The notes below the pieces were generated by a model that made no database searches, was not told the DNA's origin, and saw only the letters and a list, made by a program, of their open reading frames with translations. From positions 1 through 45,577 of the forward strand of contig JAOMAI010000006.1 of the NCBI GenBank assembly GCA_028344155.1: a stretch of DNA of 45,577 bases. Direction: 5' to 3'. Below are positions 45,139 to 45,577 of this stretch, in pieces. The stretch is from Candidatus Nitrosopelagicus sp. (GTDB lineage: Archaea > Thermoproteota > Nitrososphaeria > Nitrososphaerales > Nitrosopumilaceae). Positions within the stretch are counted from its first letter, which is position 1. Each line of letters begins with the position of its first letter. Position numbers and translations under genes: made by a program.

Positions 45139-45423
45139 ATGGCAATTTCTGATGAGAATAAAAAATTTTTAGAAGGTCTACTACAATACTACATTGAACA
45201 AGCTGGTTCTTACAATCAATTTGCAAACGAATACAGTAAATTTTCCAGCTCTAAAAGAGAGATAGCGTTTGGGGTTATAGTCGGTACAGTATATTCAGCA
45301 TTTTTACAAACATATTCAAATCAACAATTAGAAGTTAGATTAGACGATATACAGGAATTTCATGAATTTATGAGAGACAATATTGAAAAAATAACCAAAG
45401 CACTGGATGAAAAGAAGCTATAG
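45139..45423 (+). CDS. Hypothetical protein, 94 aa
   Basis: MAISDENKKFLEGLLQYYIEQAGSYNQFANEYSKFSSSKREIAFGVIVGTVYSAFLQTYSNQQLEVRLDDIQEF... Confidence 0.72.
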   Translation: MAISDENKKFLEGLLQYYIEQAGSYNQFANEYSKFSSSKREIAFGVIVGTVYSAFLQTYSNQQLEVRLDDIQEFHEFMRDNIEKITKALDEKKL

Positions 45424-45456
45424 GTAGGAATAAATCCAAACAGAATGACGATGATT

Positions 45457-45577
45457 ATGTCAGAAATAATTGGTTACAAAATTCAGCAAATTGTTGATAA
45501 TGGTCAAGCAATTCAAATAGCACTTGCTGAAGATGTTCAAACAGAACCAATTTCACAAAAGCAATTGATTATGGAAA
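45457..45577 (+). CDS. Partial CDS, truncated by window end, unknown function
   Basis: MSEIIGYKIQQIVDNGQAIQIALAEDVQTEPISQKQLIMEN...; in-frame ATGs also at 45445 and 45451; no stop before the window end. Confidence 0.6.
   Translation, partial: MSEIIGYKIQQIVDNGQAIQIALAEDVQTEPISQKQLIME

Noticed and set aside
1-45577. CRISPR array, prophage, transposon or toxin-antitoxin module
   Set aside because: No spaced short direct repeats, Cas, integrase, transposase or recognisable toxin-antitoxin pair seen on either strand.

Overview
AT-rich, gene-dense 45.6 kb window. Gene content points to a marine ammonia-oxidising archaeon of the Nitrosopumilus type (Thaumarchaeota/Nitrososphaerota): Thi4, CofE, SMC, PAC2, NreA, Alba, thaumarchaeal-type archaeosortase, GWW-module metalloprotease. 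The taxonomy is inference. I found about 47 credible CDS, including short ones missing from the ORF track. I found no rRNA, tRNA, CRISPR array or transposase. Most genes are ordinary housekeeping. The parts most worth a second look are: (1) a minus-strand iron-permease locus made of FTR1, a translationally overlapping HyuA-like protein, and a secreted protein truncated at the window start. That secreted protein is two exact-period 473-aa repeats carrying the same AYLDxYEFLE unit found in the extracytoplasmic domain of FTR1. (2) A candidate structured RNA at 7682-7763: a 14-bp closing helix plus two inner hairpins, with a TATA-like element about 27 nt upstream. (3) A collagen-like protein with 86 uninterrupted Gly-X-Y triplets and no obvious signal peptide. 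(4) An archaeosortase-like protein with Ser where exosortases have the catalytic Cys, plus a PEF-CTERM-like candidate substrate 7 kb away. (5) A Thi4 with Cys at the sulfur-donor position, beside siroheme reductase, rhodanese, TusA and TrxB. (6) Several small ORFs below the track cutoff.
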